DNA from: Bacteroidales bacterium
Lineage (GTDB): Bacteria; Bacteroidota; Bacteroidia; Bacteroidales; Bacteroidaceae
Direction of reading: 5' to 3'
Assembly (NCBI GenBank): GCA_015654535.1
Contig: JAATGU010000118.1
Location: forward strand, 1 to 64,000
DNA: 64,000 nucleotides
A program made the position numbers and the translations under genes. The notes under the pieces were generated by a model. That model had not been told where the DNA came from, made no database searches, and was given only the letters and a program-made list of their open reading frames with translations. How positions within the stretch are numbered: the first letter of the stretch is position 1; every line of letters starts with the position of its first letter. Of the stretch, positions 1-9,510 are shown piece after piece.

Positions 1-971
1 AAATAGAATGTCGGATCAGGACTTATTTTATATACAGGATCTCCATAAGAGTCCTGCTTTCTGAATAACCGTCCTGATGGCGTATATCTGATACCTGTTT
101 TTGCAGTGATCAGAAAGTAGTTAGCCACAAGGTGTTCATAGACCAATCCTGAATTAATATCCAATTGTCTGTACTGGTATTTTTGATCTGTACCGTCTAT
201 ATTATAGAGGTAAAAAGTTGTCCGGTCCATTTCTGTCCCCAAGGATATTCTGCCATTGGTAAAAATATGTTTTCTCAAATACATATTTTTGGGAAGAACA
301 ATATCTGCTATAAAGCCATTCCTGAATTTATGCTCATAAGAAAAAATCGGAATGACAGGTATTTCGGAAAGCGGATCGATATTGACAGCTATCCCGACAC
401 TCATTTTTGTCCGTTCATTGGCTCTGAGTACCATTGTCCCCGACAATAAACCTCTTACCCTTTCGAAATACTTTTCACTACCATCCGCTATAATACTGGA
501 TGTGAATATTGTCCGTTTATTGAACAGGGTTGAAAAATAAGCGAAGTTTACTCCGGCATGAAAGTAATGGAAATCATTCTCCACCCTCTTCATCTCCCCG
601 GAAAAAGGTTCTGTCATATCAGCTTCCACGGAGGTATAATCATATCCGAGAGTAGTACCCAAAAGCCAGTTCCTTTTCTTTATAAAGTTGATATTGGCAC
701 TAATTTTTACTTGAGAAAAATTCTTGACCTTACTTTCAGGTAACGAATTGTCTCCCTTTTCCGACGTGAAGTTATATGGGGTGGAATGAGTGAATTCAAT
801 ATTCAAAGGACGGGCAATTGCGAATTTTTCGGCAGCAACAGCGGCTGCCCGACGGGAGCGGCTCAAACTTCCCTGAACTTCTTCCGGAATAGTGTCATTG
901 TTTTGTGAGAAAGATTCAATCGAGAAGATTAAAATTCCAAGTACTAACACTGTTCTTTTTATTGCTTCCAT
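1..971 (-). CDS. Outer-membrane beta-barrel protein, DUF6268-like (partial, runs off left edge)
   Basis: An uninterrupted reading frame starts at the ATG at 971 and continues leftward out of the window, so the C-terminus is missing. The first ~22 residues form a signal peptide (MEAIKRTVLVLG, hydrophobic core, then ESFSQ). The rest alternates short polar and aromatic strands, such as KISANINFIKKRNWLLGTTL and MVLRANERTKMSVGIAV, as expected for an outer-membrane beta-barrel. From memory it resembles the DUF6268 family of Bacteroidetes outer-membrane proteins, whose function is unknown. It diverges from the LytS/LytTR pair, with 242 bp between them, so that regulator could control it; that is inference. 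The barrel type is likely; the family name is tentative. Confidence 0.7.
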   Translation of the reverse strand, partial: MEAIKRTVLVLGILIFSIESFSQNNDTIPEEVQGSLSRSRRAAAVAAEKFAIARPLNIEFTHSTPYNFTSEKGDNSLPESKVKNFSQVKISANINFIKKRNWLLGTTLGYDYTSVEADMTEPFSGEMKRVENDFHYFHAGVNFAYFSTLFNKRTIFTSSIIADGSEKYFERVRGLLSGTMVLRANERTKMSVGIAVNIDPLSEIPVIPIFSYEHKFRNGFIADIVLPKNMYLRKHIFTNGRISLGTEMDRTTFYLYNIDGTDQKYQYRQLDINSGLVYEHLVANYFLITAKTGIRYTPSGRLFRKQDSYGDPVYKISPDPTFY

Positions 972-1153
972 AAATATATTATTAAAAATTTGAAGTTCTT
1001 GATTACAAAATAATATGGTACACCGCAAAGAAGAGGATAATATCATTGCCTTTTTTTGTTTTTATACCAAACCCGCCACATTTTATACTAAAGCCGTATT
1101 GATTTAAACTTCATTTCAAATTTTGTATAGCAGTTAAGGCGTTTCGTATAATA

Positions 1154-1187
1154 TTTGAATAATGGGGTTGTTATTCTCTTATCTTTG
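1154..1187 (+). promoter_or_regulatory. Bacteroidetes-type promoter for lytS/lytT
   Basis: TTTG at 1154-1157, then 22 bases, then TAtcTTTG at 1180-1187. This matches the -33/-7 pattern of Bacteroides housekeeping promoters. Transcription would start around 1194, just ahead of the kinase start at 1214 or 1229. Confidence 0.55.
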
Positions 1188-1213
1188 TTTAAATTTGATG
1201 CGTACAGGATCTT

Positions 1214-2299
1214 ATGAGATACGAACCAATGGAAATAAAGAATACAAAGATCATCCGGTTGATGGTTGATAGACGGCATAGGATACTACGTCATGTGGTA
1301 CTCTTACTGGGAGTTTTTGCAATTATTTTCTACTCTGACCAGTTATTATCGGGATATTCAGGCGTCTACAGATATTACCGGTTGTTCTGTGTGTATATCA
1401 TATTGATAATAACATTTTATGTCAACATGAACATTTTGGTTCCCCGGTACTTCTTTAAAAACCGGTATATCATTTATCTGATACTACTGTTTTTGTTGGT
1501 GCAAATTTGTTTATTTGCCATGAGGTTCTTCTTAAACGGCTTTTGGGATCCAATGCACATAGGGGTGTATCGCGATAAAAATGACGGAAACAAGGGCGTT
1601 TATGAAAGTACAATCATGATAGTTTCTGTTATATTAGTCACTACGATGATAAAACTTTTTCAGAGATGGGTACACGATAATGAGAAGATAACCGAACTGA
1701 ATAACATTACGTTGATGATGGAAATGAACGAGTTACGGAACCAGATCAATCCTCATTTTCTTTTTAATATGCTCAACGGGATCAAGGCGCTGGTTCGCAG
1801 TGATCCCGAGAAAGCAATCATAGTTATTATGAAACTATCCGAGTTCCTTCGCTACCAGCTTTATGAGAACAATGAAGAAAAGGCATTGCTGAAGTCAGAG
1901 ATTGTTTTTCTTATCAACTTCCTTGATCTGGAGAAGCTCAGAAAGGACAACTTATCTGTTGAAATCAGTCCTTGTAAAGATGATCTTTTTGTCCTCAATG
2001 GTATTTTTATCCCGCCTAACCTTTTTACCACATTTGTTGAAAATGCAGTAAAACACAGCGTGAACATTACCGGAACAGAATCTTATATTAAGATCAGCAT
2101 AGAAATCAAAGAAAATAGACTTTACTTCAGCTGTACTAATTCGATAGACCCGCAATATAAATCCTTGCAGGCAAAAAGTAGTGGACTGGGACTGGTTAAC
2201 ATAAAAAGGCGCCTTGCACTTTTATACGGCGAGAATCACACTCTTGAGATCAATTCCACAGGAAATGAATATAACGTTAAATTAATAATTCCATTATGA
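1214..2299 (+). CDS. LytS-type sensor histidine kinase
   Basis: Membrane sensor kinase of the His_kinase (PF06580)/HATPase class that pairs with LytTR regulators. The N-terminal ~160 residues hold about four membrane segments with no large extracytoplasmic domain. A kinase box follows, with NQINPHFLFNMLN carrying the phospho-accepting His at residue 181 counted from 1214. The C-terminal ATPase shows an N-box (TTFVENAVKHS) and a G-box (SGLGLVNIKRRL). The start may be 1214 or the ATG at 1229 (MEIKNTK). Its stop overlaps the ATG of the response regulator in an ATGA, which implies translational coupling. The signal sensed cannot be told from sequence. Confidence 0.92.
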   Translation: MRYEPMEIKNTKIIRLMVDRRHRILRHVVLLLGVFAIIFYSDQLLSGYSGVYRYYRLFCVYIILIITFYVNMNILVPRYFFKNRYIIYLILLFLLVQICLFAMRFFLNGFWDPMHIGVYRDKNDGNKGVYESTIMIVSVILVTTMIKLFQRWVHDNEKITELNNITLMMEMNELRNQINPHFLFNMLNGIKALVRSDPEKAIIVIMKLSEFLRYQLYENNEEKALLKSEIVFLINFLDLEKLRKDNLSVEISPCKDDLFVLNGIFIPPNLFTTFVENAVKHSVNITGTESYIKISIEIKENRLYFSCTNSIDPQYKSLQAKSSGLGLVNIKRRLALLYGENHTLEINSTGNEYNVKLIIPL

Positions 2300-3021
2300 A
2301 CTGTATTATTGTAGATGACGAGCCTTTGGCAAGGGAAGAAATGCAAGCGCTTATAAAAGAAGTATCCCTGGTAGAAATATTAGGAAAGTTCTCCAATGCT
2401 CCCACTGCCATAGATTTCCTAAAGGAAAATGAAGTAGACCTTATTTTCCTTGATATTGAGATGCCTATGGTTACTGGTCTGGAGTTTGCCGCCCAACTGC
2501 CTAAGAAAACCCTGACTATTTTTACAACGGCATATCCACAGTATGCTTTAAAAAGTTATGAACTGGATGCCATCGATTACCTTTTGAAACCCATAGCAAA
2601 GGAGCGGCTGAAAAAAGCAATCAGCAAGGCTGAAACATATAAAAGGTTGCTTTCAGATGATACTGCAAAAGGTACAATAGAAGCTGGTACCAGTGACTTT
2701 TTACTTATTAAATCGGAGCGCAGGTTTTACAGGATTAATTTTTGTGATATCAGGTATATAGAAGGATTAAAGGATTACGTAGTCATACATACAGCCAATC
2801 AAAAGCTTATTACGGCTATGAACTTAAAAACCATCCATCAAAAAATGCCACAAAATATCTTCTTACGCGTAAGTAAGCCCTACGTGGTAAATATAAACTA
2901 TATAGAATCATTTGATCATCACAGTATATATATCGGTGGATATGAGATCTCATTGGGCGAAGTTTATAAAAAAGATTTCTTTACTATATATTCAGGTGGA
3001 ACCCTCAATTCCGAAGGATAA
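2296..3021 (+). CDS. LytTR-family response regulator
   Basis: Response regulator with an N-terminal receiver (residues ~1-120) and a C-terminal LytTR DNA-binding domain (~135-235). The receiver shows the acidic pair D7-D8, the phospho-acceptor D53 in IFLDIEMP, the Thr of TIFTTAYPQYA and the Lys of YLLKPIA. The LytTR part starts at FLLIKSERRFYRI and carries the typical IRYIEGLKDYVVIHT strand. It overlaps the kinase by four bases. It ends 62 bp from the end of the convergently transcribed RND pump operon. Likely targets are itself, the divergent outer-membrane gene or the pump, but none is shown by a visible site. Confidence 0.93.
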   Translation: MNCIIVDDEPLAREEMQALIKEVSLVEILGKFSNAPTAIDFLKENEVDLIFLDIEMPMVTGLEFAAQLPKKTLTIFTTAYPQYALKSYELDAIDYLLKPIAKERLKKAISKAETYKRLLSDDTAKGTIEAGTSDFLLIKSERRFYRINFCDIRYIEGLKDYVVIHTANQKLITAMNLKTIHQKMPQNIFLRVSKPYVVNINYIESFDHHSIYIGGYEISLGEVYKKDFFTIYSGGTLNSEG

Positions 3022-3082
3022 AAATTAATTCCTTTTTCAATCACAGTTGCCTTAAAATGAGTTGATTTATAAGCCTGCTTAC

Positions 3083-6000
3083 TTAATGATCAATCTTTTT
3101 CTTCCCAGATATTCTAGCCAATAGGTTTTCTACTATAAGATACATGCTTGGCACCACAAATAGTGTCAGGATCATAGAACTGGTGAGACCTCCTATGATC
3201 ACCCAGGCCATACCGTTCTTTATTTCAGATGCAGCACCGCCCGCCATGGCAATGGGTAGCATTCCGAAGATCATGGCAAGGGTCGTCATCAAAATTGGGC
3301 GCAGCCTCTCTTTCCCGGCCTCCACAAGGGCTTCTTTTACACCGTAACCTTCCTCCTTTAGCTTATTGGTGAAGTCCACGATTAGAATTGCGTTTTTTGC
3401 CACAAGCCCAAGCAACATAATCATCCCGATAATAGTAAAAATATTGAGCGTTTCCATCGTTAATGCCAAGGCCAATAGCGCCCCGACAAGGGCTACGGGT
3501 ATTGAAAACAGCACAACGAAAGGATATACAGCGTTTTCGTACAGCGCCACCATGATCAGATAAACCAGAATGATAGCAGTTATAAATGCTAGTCCCAAGC
3601 TGCCGAAAGCATCACCCTGATTTTTAGAATCACCGAGATACTCTATACTGATACCATTTGGGACCTTGATAGATTGAGCTTTTGCCTTAATCTCATCACT
3701 GACCGTGCCTGTGGGTCTGCCTATCACATTAGCTTGTACGGTAATTGAACCCATGCGGTCTATCCGTTGAAGGGTAGTTTCTCCAAGGGTTTCGGTCACC
3801 TCTGCAAACTGGTTCAGCAATACCGTCTGTCCTTCGGAGTTGACAAAGGGCAGATTACCCACGTTTTTAATATCCGAGCGGTTAAATTTATCCAGACTGA
3901 CCAAAATATTGTACTCATTACCATCCTGTTTAAACTGGCTTTTATCATTCCCGCTAAATGCATTCTGAAGGATAACTCCCACCTGGCTGACATTAAGTCC
4001 CAAAAGGCTCATTTTTTCCCGATTCAGCTTTATATCTATTTCAGGTTTTCTATCCTTAACGGATAATTTCACAAATTGTGTGCCCGCTATTCCCGTTATC
4101 ATTTTCTGGTATACTTCGGCAACCTGGCGTACCTCTTTAAGGTTCAGTCCTTTTACAGCAATCTGTATGGGAGCACTACTCACATTCCCTGTTATGGAAG
4201 TGGACGATGCGGTAAATTTGACTCCCGTAATAACATTACTGAGTTTTTTCTGTATAAGAGAACCTAATTCTTCGGCTGTCAAACTACGGTTTTTCTTATC
4301 CACCAGGGTCAGGGTGAGTTCCGCAAGGTTAGCATTGCTGCTGGTACCGGAAACATTTCCGCTCACAAAGCCGACACTGGAAAATACCTTTTCGACTTCA
4401 GGCTGTTCCAGAATGATCTTTTCAGCCTGTTGTACAAGCATATTGGTCTTGTAAATGGTCGCCGTGGGCTCCAGCTCCATATTAATAATCAAATCGCTCT
4501 GGTCTGTTTTCGGGATAAATGCCGCACCGATAAACCCAGTAGGAATAAGGATTATGGCTCCGATGATCAAAAACAATGCACCCAACAAAAGCCATCTCTT
4601 CCTATTGAGTACTTTCTGCAATATTTTTCCATAGTCCTCTTTTACGATATTTATAAAACGCTCGAATCCCAGATTGACCTTTCCCCAGAAGGTATTGTTC
4701 TTCAAATGCTCTAATTTACCAAACCGGCTGGCAAGGACAGGGGTAACAGTAAAAGAAACAAAAAGACTCATCAGGGTTGAAAATACAACTACCAGTGAAA
4801 ACTCGCGGAGTATAGATCCGATCATTCCCCCGGTCAGCGCCAGCGGAAGGAATACCACCACATCTACCGAGGTGATGGAAAGAGCCGTAAATCCAATTTC
4901 ATTGCGGCCTTCAAGGGCCGCCTTCCGTTTATCCGATCCCTTTTCCATATGCCGGTAGATATTCTCCAATACGACAATGGAGTCGTCCACCAAAATACCC
5001 ACGACCAATGACATAGCCATCAGGGTCATCAGATTTAGTGAAAGCCCTAAGACATACATGGCAATGAAAGTAGGGATAATAGACGAAGGCAATGCTAGCA
5101 GTACGAACATCGAACTTCTCATGCTATGCAGGAAAGCCAGCATGACAAAACCAACGATAATAATGGCCAGCACAAGGTCTATCATTACCGCATCTGCCGC
5201 ATGGAGCGTATATACACTTTGGTCGGAAGATATATTGAATTTCAGGTTCTGCAATTTATATTGTTCTTCAATAGAGGCGAAGGCTTTTTTGACCAGCCGG
5301 CTGACATCAACGGCATTAGCATCGCTTTGCTTGATGATCTGTACGCCGATAGAGGGAATGCCGTTAATATGGTTGATGGCTGTCGTTTTCGCTGTAGCAT
5401 CGACTACTTCGGCAATATCGCGCAGATAGATAACCCCTTGTCTGGGATGTTGCAGTATGACAAGGTTACGTAATTGTTCCAGTGAATTCACATTGGCATC
5501 GTAACGGATAGAAAGCTGCTGGTTTTTCGTTTCGATACTACCCGCAGGGAAAGACAAGTTTGCGTTATTGACCGCCTGTGTGACCTGCGCAATGGAAAGC
5601 CCGAAAGAAAGTAACTTTTGCTGATTTATATTGATTTGAATCTCTCGTTCATCACCACCAATGATATTTACCTGCCCCACACCAGATACATTTTGCAATA
5701 CCGGTCTGAGTTGGTTATCTACAAGGTCGTACAGGTTACGAGGAGCCATTTTGGCGGTTACCCCCGCCTTGATAACGGGCGTTTCTTCCAAATTCACTTT
5801 ATTTACCTGCGGCCTTTCGGCGTTATCCGGAAGGTCATTCATCGCCTGGTCCGCCTTACGCTGTACGTCGCGTTCAGCCTTATCTATGTCAGTACCACTT
5901 TTAAAGGATATGGTGATGATCGAAACGCTTTCCTGCGAAGTGGAAGTGATCTGGTCAAGTCCCTCTACTGAAGAAAATGCATCTTCCAACTTTTTGGTGA

Positions 6001-6187
6001 CGGTGGTTTGTACCTCTGCTGCAGAGGCACCCGAATAAAGGGTACTCACGGAAACAGTCGGCACTTCTATCTTGGGAAGCAGGTTATAATTCAGGCTTAG
6101 ATACGACTGTATCCCGAAAAGGATCAGTACCGTAAATATGACGATAAGCAACAATGGCCTTTTAATGACAATTCCGGTTAATGACAT
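3083..6187 (-). CDS. RND multidrug efflux transporter, AcrB/HAE1-like
   Basis: Inner-membrane proton-driven pump subunit of a tripartite exporter. At 1034 residues it has full AcrB length. The N-terminus (SLTGIVIKRPLLLIVIFTVLI) is the first membrane helix, followed by a large periplasmic porter domain. The proton-relay pair DD lies in VVGILVDDSIVVLENIYRH (TM4, about residue 400) and the relay Lys in GLVAKNAILIVDF (TM10, about residue 929). Both halves of the internal duplication are intact. It is the last gene of an operon with a membrane-fusion protein and an outer-membrane factor. Substrates may be drugs, bile acids or detergents and cannot be predicted. The GC content looks higher by eye than in the panB region and beyond, which may mean separate ancestry. 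Confidence 0.93.
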   Translation of the reverse strand: MSLTGIVIKRPLLLIVIFTVLILFGIQSYLSLNYNLLPKIEVPTVSVSTLYSGASAAEVQTTVTKKLEDAFSSVEGLDQITSTSQESVSIITISFKSGTDIDKAERDVQRKADQAMNDLPDNAERPQVNKVNLEETPVIKAGVTAKMAPRNLYDLVDNQLRPVLQNVSGVGQVNIIGGDEREIQININQQKLLSFGLSIAQVTQAVNNANLSFPAGSIETKNQQLSIRYDANVNSLEQLRNLVILQHPRQGVIYLRDIAEVVDATAKTTAINHINGIPSIGVQIIKQSDANAVDVSRLVKKAFASIEEQYKLQNLKFNISSDQSVYTLHAADAVMIDLVLAIIIVGFVMLAFLHSMRSSMFVLLALPSSIIPTFIAMYVLGLSLNLMTLMAMSLVVGILVDDSIVVLENIYRHMEKGSDKRKAALEGRNEIGFTALSITSVDVVVFLPLALTGGMIGSILREFSLVVVFSTLMSLFVSFTVTPVLASRFGKLEHLKNNTFWGKVNLGFERFINIVKEDYGKILQKVLNRKRWLLLGALFLIIGAIILIPTGFIGAAFIPKTDQSDLIINMELEPTATIYKTNMLVQQAEKIILEQPEVEKVFSSVGFVSGNVSGTSSNANLAELTLTLVDKKNRSLTAEELGSLIQKKLSNVITGVKFTASSTSITGNVSSAPIQIAVKGLNLKEVRQVAEVYQKMITGIAGTQFVKLSVKDRKPEIDIKLNREKMSLLGLNVSQVGVILQNAFSGNDKSQFKQDGNEYNILVSLDKFNRSDIKNVGNLPFVNSEGQTVLLNQFAEVTETLGETTLQRIDRMGSITVQANVIGRPTGTVSDEIKAKAQSIKVPNGISIEYLGDSKNQGDAFGSLGLAFITAIILVYLIMVALYENAVYPFVVLFSIPVALVGALLALALTMETLNIFTIIGMIMLLGLVAKNAILIVDFTNKLKEEGYGVKEALVEAGKERLRPILMTTLAMIFGMLPIAMAGGAASEIKNGMAWVIIGGLTSSMILTLFVVPSMYLIVENLLARISGKKKIDH

Positions 6188-6199
6188 ATTCCTCTGTTT

Positions 6200-7258
6200 T
6201 TATTTTGAAACATTAATTAATGCGCCATCTTTCAGGTTTATCTGACCGGATGTGATGACCTGTTCATCCGGTTTCAAACCCTCGGTCACCTGGATATTGC
6301 TACCATATTCCCCTCCAACCTTTATATTGCGCAAAACGGCCTTACCGTTCTGCACCACATACACCGAAGCATCCTGTATACTGCTGTTGAGGGCTTCGCG
6401 CGGAATTAACAATATTTTCTGTGAGGTATGTTTTGAAAAATCGGCATAGACGAAAGTACCGGAACGTAAAGGGGTATCCTCATCGTTAACTGCTGTAATC
6501 TCCACTTGGTAATTATAAGCCTGATTAGTTTGTGGACTGATAAAAGTGACTTTCCCTATAAAGATTTTATCAGGATAAACATCCGTTGTCAGTTTGATTT
6601 TTTGTCCCAAGGCAATCTGATAGACTTCCGTCTCGGTAAGATATACCTGCACTTTCAACTGGGAAAGATTTACGATGGATGCGATTTCCGTACCAGATGT
6701 CACAAACATGCCTTCTTCGACCAGTTTACTTCCAATGATGCCGCTGGTAGGAGCTTTAATACTGGCATCGGCTATCTGTCTGCGTAATTGGCGAGACAGA
6801 TTTAAAGCGTCACCGTAGTTCTGGCGTATCTCATCGACCTTTTCCCGGGTTGTAGCATTTCCCTGTAACAGTTCGGTATAGGTTTGCAGATCACGTTTTA
6901 ATTTTGATACATTGGACTCGGATTTCTGAAGGTCAAGTTCCAATAACCGTGTGTCAATGACGGCAAGGGTCTGCCCTTTACGAACATTATCTCCAAGCTC
7001 GAAAAGCAGACGTTGTACATTCCCGCTGCTTACCGATAAAACCTTTGCTTCCTTAAAAGGGGTAAAGGTTCCGGTCTTGACTATCCCCACCTGCTGTATT
7101 TCCTGTGTAGCTGTGGCAACAGTTACGGGAATCTGTATATTTTCAACTTGTACGGGCTGGTTCTTTTCGTCTATCTTCTTTTTGTTGGATGCCAGCTTAA
7201 ATATGATGACACCAATAATACCGATACAAACCAATGTTACTATAAGTTTTTTTCTCAT
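6200..7258 (-). CDS. RND efflux periplasmic adaptor (membrane fusion protein)
   Basis: Adaptor linking the RND pump to the outer-membrane channel. It is 352 residues long. An N-terminal membrane anchor (KLIVTLVCIGIIGVIIFKLA) is followed by a split lipoyl/barrel-sandwich domain (VLSVSSGNVQRLLFELGDNVRKGQTLAVID), a coiled-coil hairpin (~residues 110-165), the second lipoyl half (SIKAPTSGIIGSKLVEEGMFVTSG), a beta-barrel and a membrane-proximal domain. The stop lies 13 bases upstream of the pump start, so the two are co-translated from one mRNA. Family: AcrA/MexA-like HlyD_D23. Confidence is high for the role, none for the substrate. Confidence 0.92.
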   Translation of the reverse strand: MRKKLIVTLVCIGIIGVIIFKLASNKKKIDEKNQPVQVENIQIPVTVATATQEIQQVGIVKTGTFTPFKEAKVLSVSSGNVQRLLFELGDNVRKGQTLAVIDTRLLELDLQKSESNVSKLKRDLQTYTELLQGNATTREKVDEIRQNYGDALNLSRQLRRQIADASIKAPTSGIIGSKLVEEGMFVTSGTEIASIVNLSQLKVQVYLTETEVYQIALGQKIKLTTDVYPDKIFIGKVTFISPQTNQAYNYQVEITAVNDEDTPLRSGTFVYADFSKHTSQKILLIPREALNSSIQDASVYVVQNGKAVLRNIKVGGEYGSNIQVTEGLKPDEQVITSGQINLKDGALINVSK

Positions 7259-7264
7259 CGCGTT

Positions 7265-8593
7265 TTAAAGTGAATTATAAAAGGTTTTTAATGTGCCTGC
7301 TGCCTTTTCAAGGTCAATTCTGGCCTGATAATAATTATATAATGAGTTCAGGTAACTGTTCTGTGCCTCTTTGAGCGAATTCTGCGTATTCAGCCAATCC
7401 GTCAGGTTGGTTATCCCTTTCTGGAACTGGAGGTCGGTGACCTCGAGTACCGATTCGGCAAGGGCTACGTTCCTGCGGTCATTTTCCATATTGGCCTGTG
7501 CCTGTAAAAGTTTAGTGTAGACATTCTCATATTCAACCCTATACTTACCTTCGGACAGCCGGAGGTTTTCTTCAGCATTGATGCGGTTAATTTCCGCCTG
7601 TTTGTACTGGGCATTGCGTTTGAAGAAATTGAAGATGGGGATGGTCAACTTTATCCCTACTGCCGAATATGGCATAATGTCATTATAAGAACCTTTGAGA
7701 TTATCGCCCAGCCCAAGCCCTCCGTAGCGGAAGTAAGCGTTTAGTTTGGGTAGCGCCTCTGCCCTTATACGGGACTGCTCTGTTTCAAGTACCTTTATAT
7801 TAAGTTCGGATAACCTATAATCAATCCTTGATACCGGAGAAAATTCGCGGGAGGTTTCTTTCAATAATACGGGGATTTCCAGATTCATCGAAACATCCAC
7901 TACCAACAGATCATTTATCGGGTAACCCATCTCGTATTTCAGTTCATTTTCGGCCAGTTGTAGATTGCTTTGCGCCACCCGTATCTGGGAAACGGTATTA
8001 TTATAGTCCACACTGACCTTGTCCATGTCTTTTTGCAATACAGTTCCCTTAGTTACCTGAAGCTGGTATATCTCGATTTGCTTTTCATAGGTCGCCTTAT
8101 TGAAGTCCAGTAACTCTAGTTGCTGATGGTACACAAAGATATGAAAGTAAGCGGTACTGATATTGTAGATGATAGCTTCTTGGCTCTGGTGTACATTGAG
8201 TTCGGCTTGTTGCTTGTTGTATTTATTGGCTTTAATTCCTATAATCAATGACTGGTCATATATCACCTGGTCGAGTTGTGCCACAGTGTTCATATTGTAT
8301 TGCTTGGAAAGTGATACCCTCATTTCATCCGGCCCAAAGATTCCCGCCGGTATGACCGTCTGTTGCAATTTCAGGTTGTTGTCAAGTGTGGAGGTAAGAC
8401 TCACTTGCGGCAGGTAATCGGCCAATACCTCCCTAGCCTTTGCATCAGCGGCACGCTTTTGATTGGCATAAATGGCATTATTACGGTTGTTCTTCAAACC
8501 ATAATCGATACACTGTTTTAATGTCCAGTTTTCCTGGGCATTGGCATTTAGCCAGAAACTGAATATAAGTAATACAATAAATTTCTTGTCCAT
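7265..8593 (-). CDS. TolC-like outer-membrane efflux protein
   Basis: Outer-membrane channel of the tripartite RND pump and first gene of the operon. A signal peptide (MDKKFIVLLIFSFWLNANAQ) is followed by the typical OEP opening ENWTLKQCIDYGLKNNRNN. Two repeated helical regions rich in Ala, Gln and Asn then give 442 residues in total, the usual family size. The adaptor begins six bases after the stop. The start at 8593 is supported by the signal peptide. I could not find a clean TTTG/TAnnTTTG promoter in the 341 bp upstream. Confidence 0.92.
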   Translation of the reverse strand: MDKKFIVLLIFSFWLNANAQENWTLKQCIDYGLKNNRNNAIYANQKRAADAKAREVLADYLPQVSLTSTLDNNLKLQQTVIPAGIFGPDEMRVSLSKQYNMNTVAQLDQVIYDQSLIIGIKANKYNKQQAELNVHQSQEAIIYNISTAYFHIFVYHQQLELLDFNKATYEKQIEIYQLQVTKGTVLQKDMDKVSVDYNNTVSQIRVAQSNLQLAENELKYEMGYPINDLLVVDVSMNLEIPVLLKETSREFSPVSRIDYRLSELNIKVLETEQSRIRAEALPKLNAYFRYGGLGLGDNLKGSYNDIMPYSAVGIKLTIPIFNFFKRNAQYKQAEINRINAEENLRLSEGKYRVEYENVYTKLLQAQANMENDRRNVALAESVLEVTDLQFQKGITNLTDWLNTQNSLKEAQNSYLNSLYNYYQARIDLEKAAGTLKTFYNSL

Positions 8594-8934
8594 ATAATAA
8601 AACCTCTTGTTTATCCTGTCTTTCGGTCACTGTGACGCAGGTGCTGTTATATGGACGCTAAAGTAGCAAATAGGATAATTGCTATTTCGTTTATTATACG
8701 AAGGCCATTCATTCTTATACCAAACGTATTCTAATTACAACTCAATTTTTGAATCTGCCGTGAAATGGAGCAAGAAGAATCCTTTATATTTTATAGAAAA
8801 CAGTTGAGTTTGGACAACCAATGGTAAGAAAGGAGAAGAGTGAACAGTAGTAGTTGAGTAAATCAAAGTATTGAAACTCTGATGGAATCAGAATATGATA
8901 AAAATAAATCGGGGCAAATGACTTTATATGAATA
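8594..8934. other. Intergenic stretch between efflux operon and duplicated hxlR segment
   Basis: This stretch holds the 5' leader of the efflux operon (to about 8700), then AT-rich sequence with no plausible gene. The last 38 bases already belong to direct repeat copy A. I see no terminator or tRNA. Confidence 0.5.
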
Positions 8935-9270
8935 TCACTTGGTAACCTCCTCGAAATGCTCCTGTGCCCAGTTAATCATCATCTGTACGGCAGGCATAAG
9001 GCTTTTACCCATTTCCGTAATAGAATATTCTACACGTGGAGGAATTTCTGCATAGGCTTCCCTTTTTATCAAATGATATTTTTCTAAATTCTTTAACGCA
9101 TTAGTTAACATCTTCTGTGAGATGTCAGGAATAGCATTCTTTATCTCACCATAACGCATTATTTTATCAGGAAATAGTGTGCATAATACTAATAACGACC
9201 ATTTATCACTAAATCGGCTAAGTACATTCCTGATGGGACAAGTAGGGTGTTATAAATCTAATTCTTCCAT
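8935..9270 (-). pseudogene. HxlR-family regulator, inactivated by nonsense codon 7
   Basis: This is the counterpart of the intact hxlR at 12871-13206. From the homologous ATG at 9270 it reads M-E-E-L-D-L and then TAA at 9250-9252, where the intact copy has CAA (Gln). The rest of the frame, including the conserved CPIR and DKWSLLVL segments and the wing, stays open to the normal stop. Starting at the internal ATG at 9159 would give 74 residues without the sensor Cys and the first helices, so activity as a regulator is doubtful. Its promoter (9293-9323) is intact. The gene lies at the left boundary of a small accessory island. The nonsense codon is seen directly; loss of function is inferred. 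Confidence 0.8.
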
Positions 9271-9292
9271 TGTTTTTAATCATATTTTCAGG

Positions 9293-9323
9293 CAAATATA
9301 CTATACTCTCTAAAAGGGTGCAA
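9293..9323 (-). promoter_or_regulatory. Promoter of hxlR copy A
   Basis: Read on the minus strand: TTG (complement of 9321-9323), 20 bases, then TATATTTG (complement of 9293-9300). The spacing is ideal for a Bacteroides promoter, and the same pattern is preserved in copy B. Confidence 0.6.
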
Positions 9324-9391
9324 CTTTAAAAAGGATTATTATTTTCTATAAGTTAAAGCTGGTTAAAGTAGTAATTGGCAATACATTGATA

Positions 9392-9406
9392 ATCAGCATT
9401 ACTAAC
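9392..9406. promoter_or_regulatory. Operator-like motif shared by three hxlR loci (copy A)
   Basis: Plus strand ATCAGCATTACTAAC, which is GTTAGTAATGCTGAT on the minus strand. The identical 15-mer lies 12 bases upstream of the third hxlR gene (38888-38902), and copy B has it with one change. It sits between the divergent promoters of hxlR and the 9511 reductase, as an operator would. Confidence 0.5.
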
Positions 9407-9430
9407 CTTATATGTTCGTAATAAACCGAC

Positions 9431-9461
9431 TTGTACAAACTATGTAACATTACTAATTTTG
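9431..9461 (+). promoter_or_regulatory. Promoter of the 9511 reductase gene
   Basis: TTG at 9431-9433, 20 bases, then TAatTTTG at 9454-9461. It lies just outside the duplicated segment and reads toward the reductase gene, giving a leader of about 40 bases. Confidence 0.6.
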
Positions 9462-9510
9462 AAGAAATTATTAGAATAATAAAATATTAACCGTCTAAAA
9501 GAATAAAGTT

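Larger units (their letters stand above)
8897..9428. repeat. Direct repeat copy A: hxlR segment with divergent promoters
   Basis: This 532-bp stretch is repeated in the same orientation at 12833-13364 with a constant offset of 3936. Aligning by hand I count about 21 mismatches and no gaps, about 96% identity. It contains the whole hxlR coding region, its promoter, the operator-like motif and the start of the divergent promoter. Outside these limits the two loci are unrelated. Confidence 0.9.

Noticed and set aside
3144-6038. Several open frames on the plus strand opposite the RND pump gene (for example 4977-5429 and 5661-6038).
   Set aside because: They are antisense shadows of a clear, full-length AcrB-type gene and show no protein-like features of their own.
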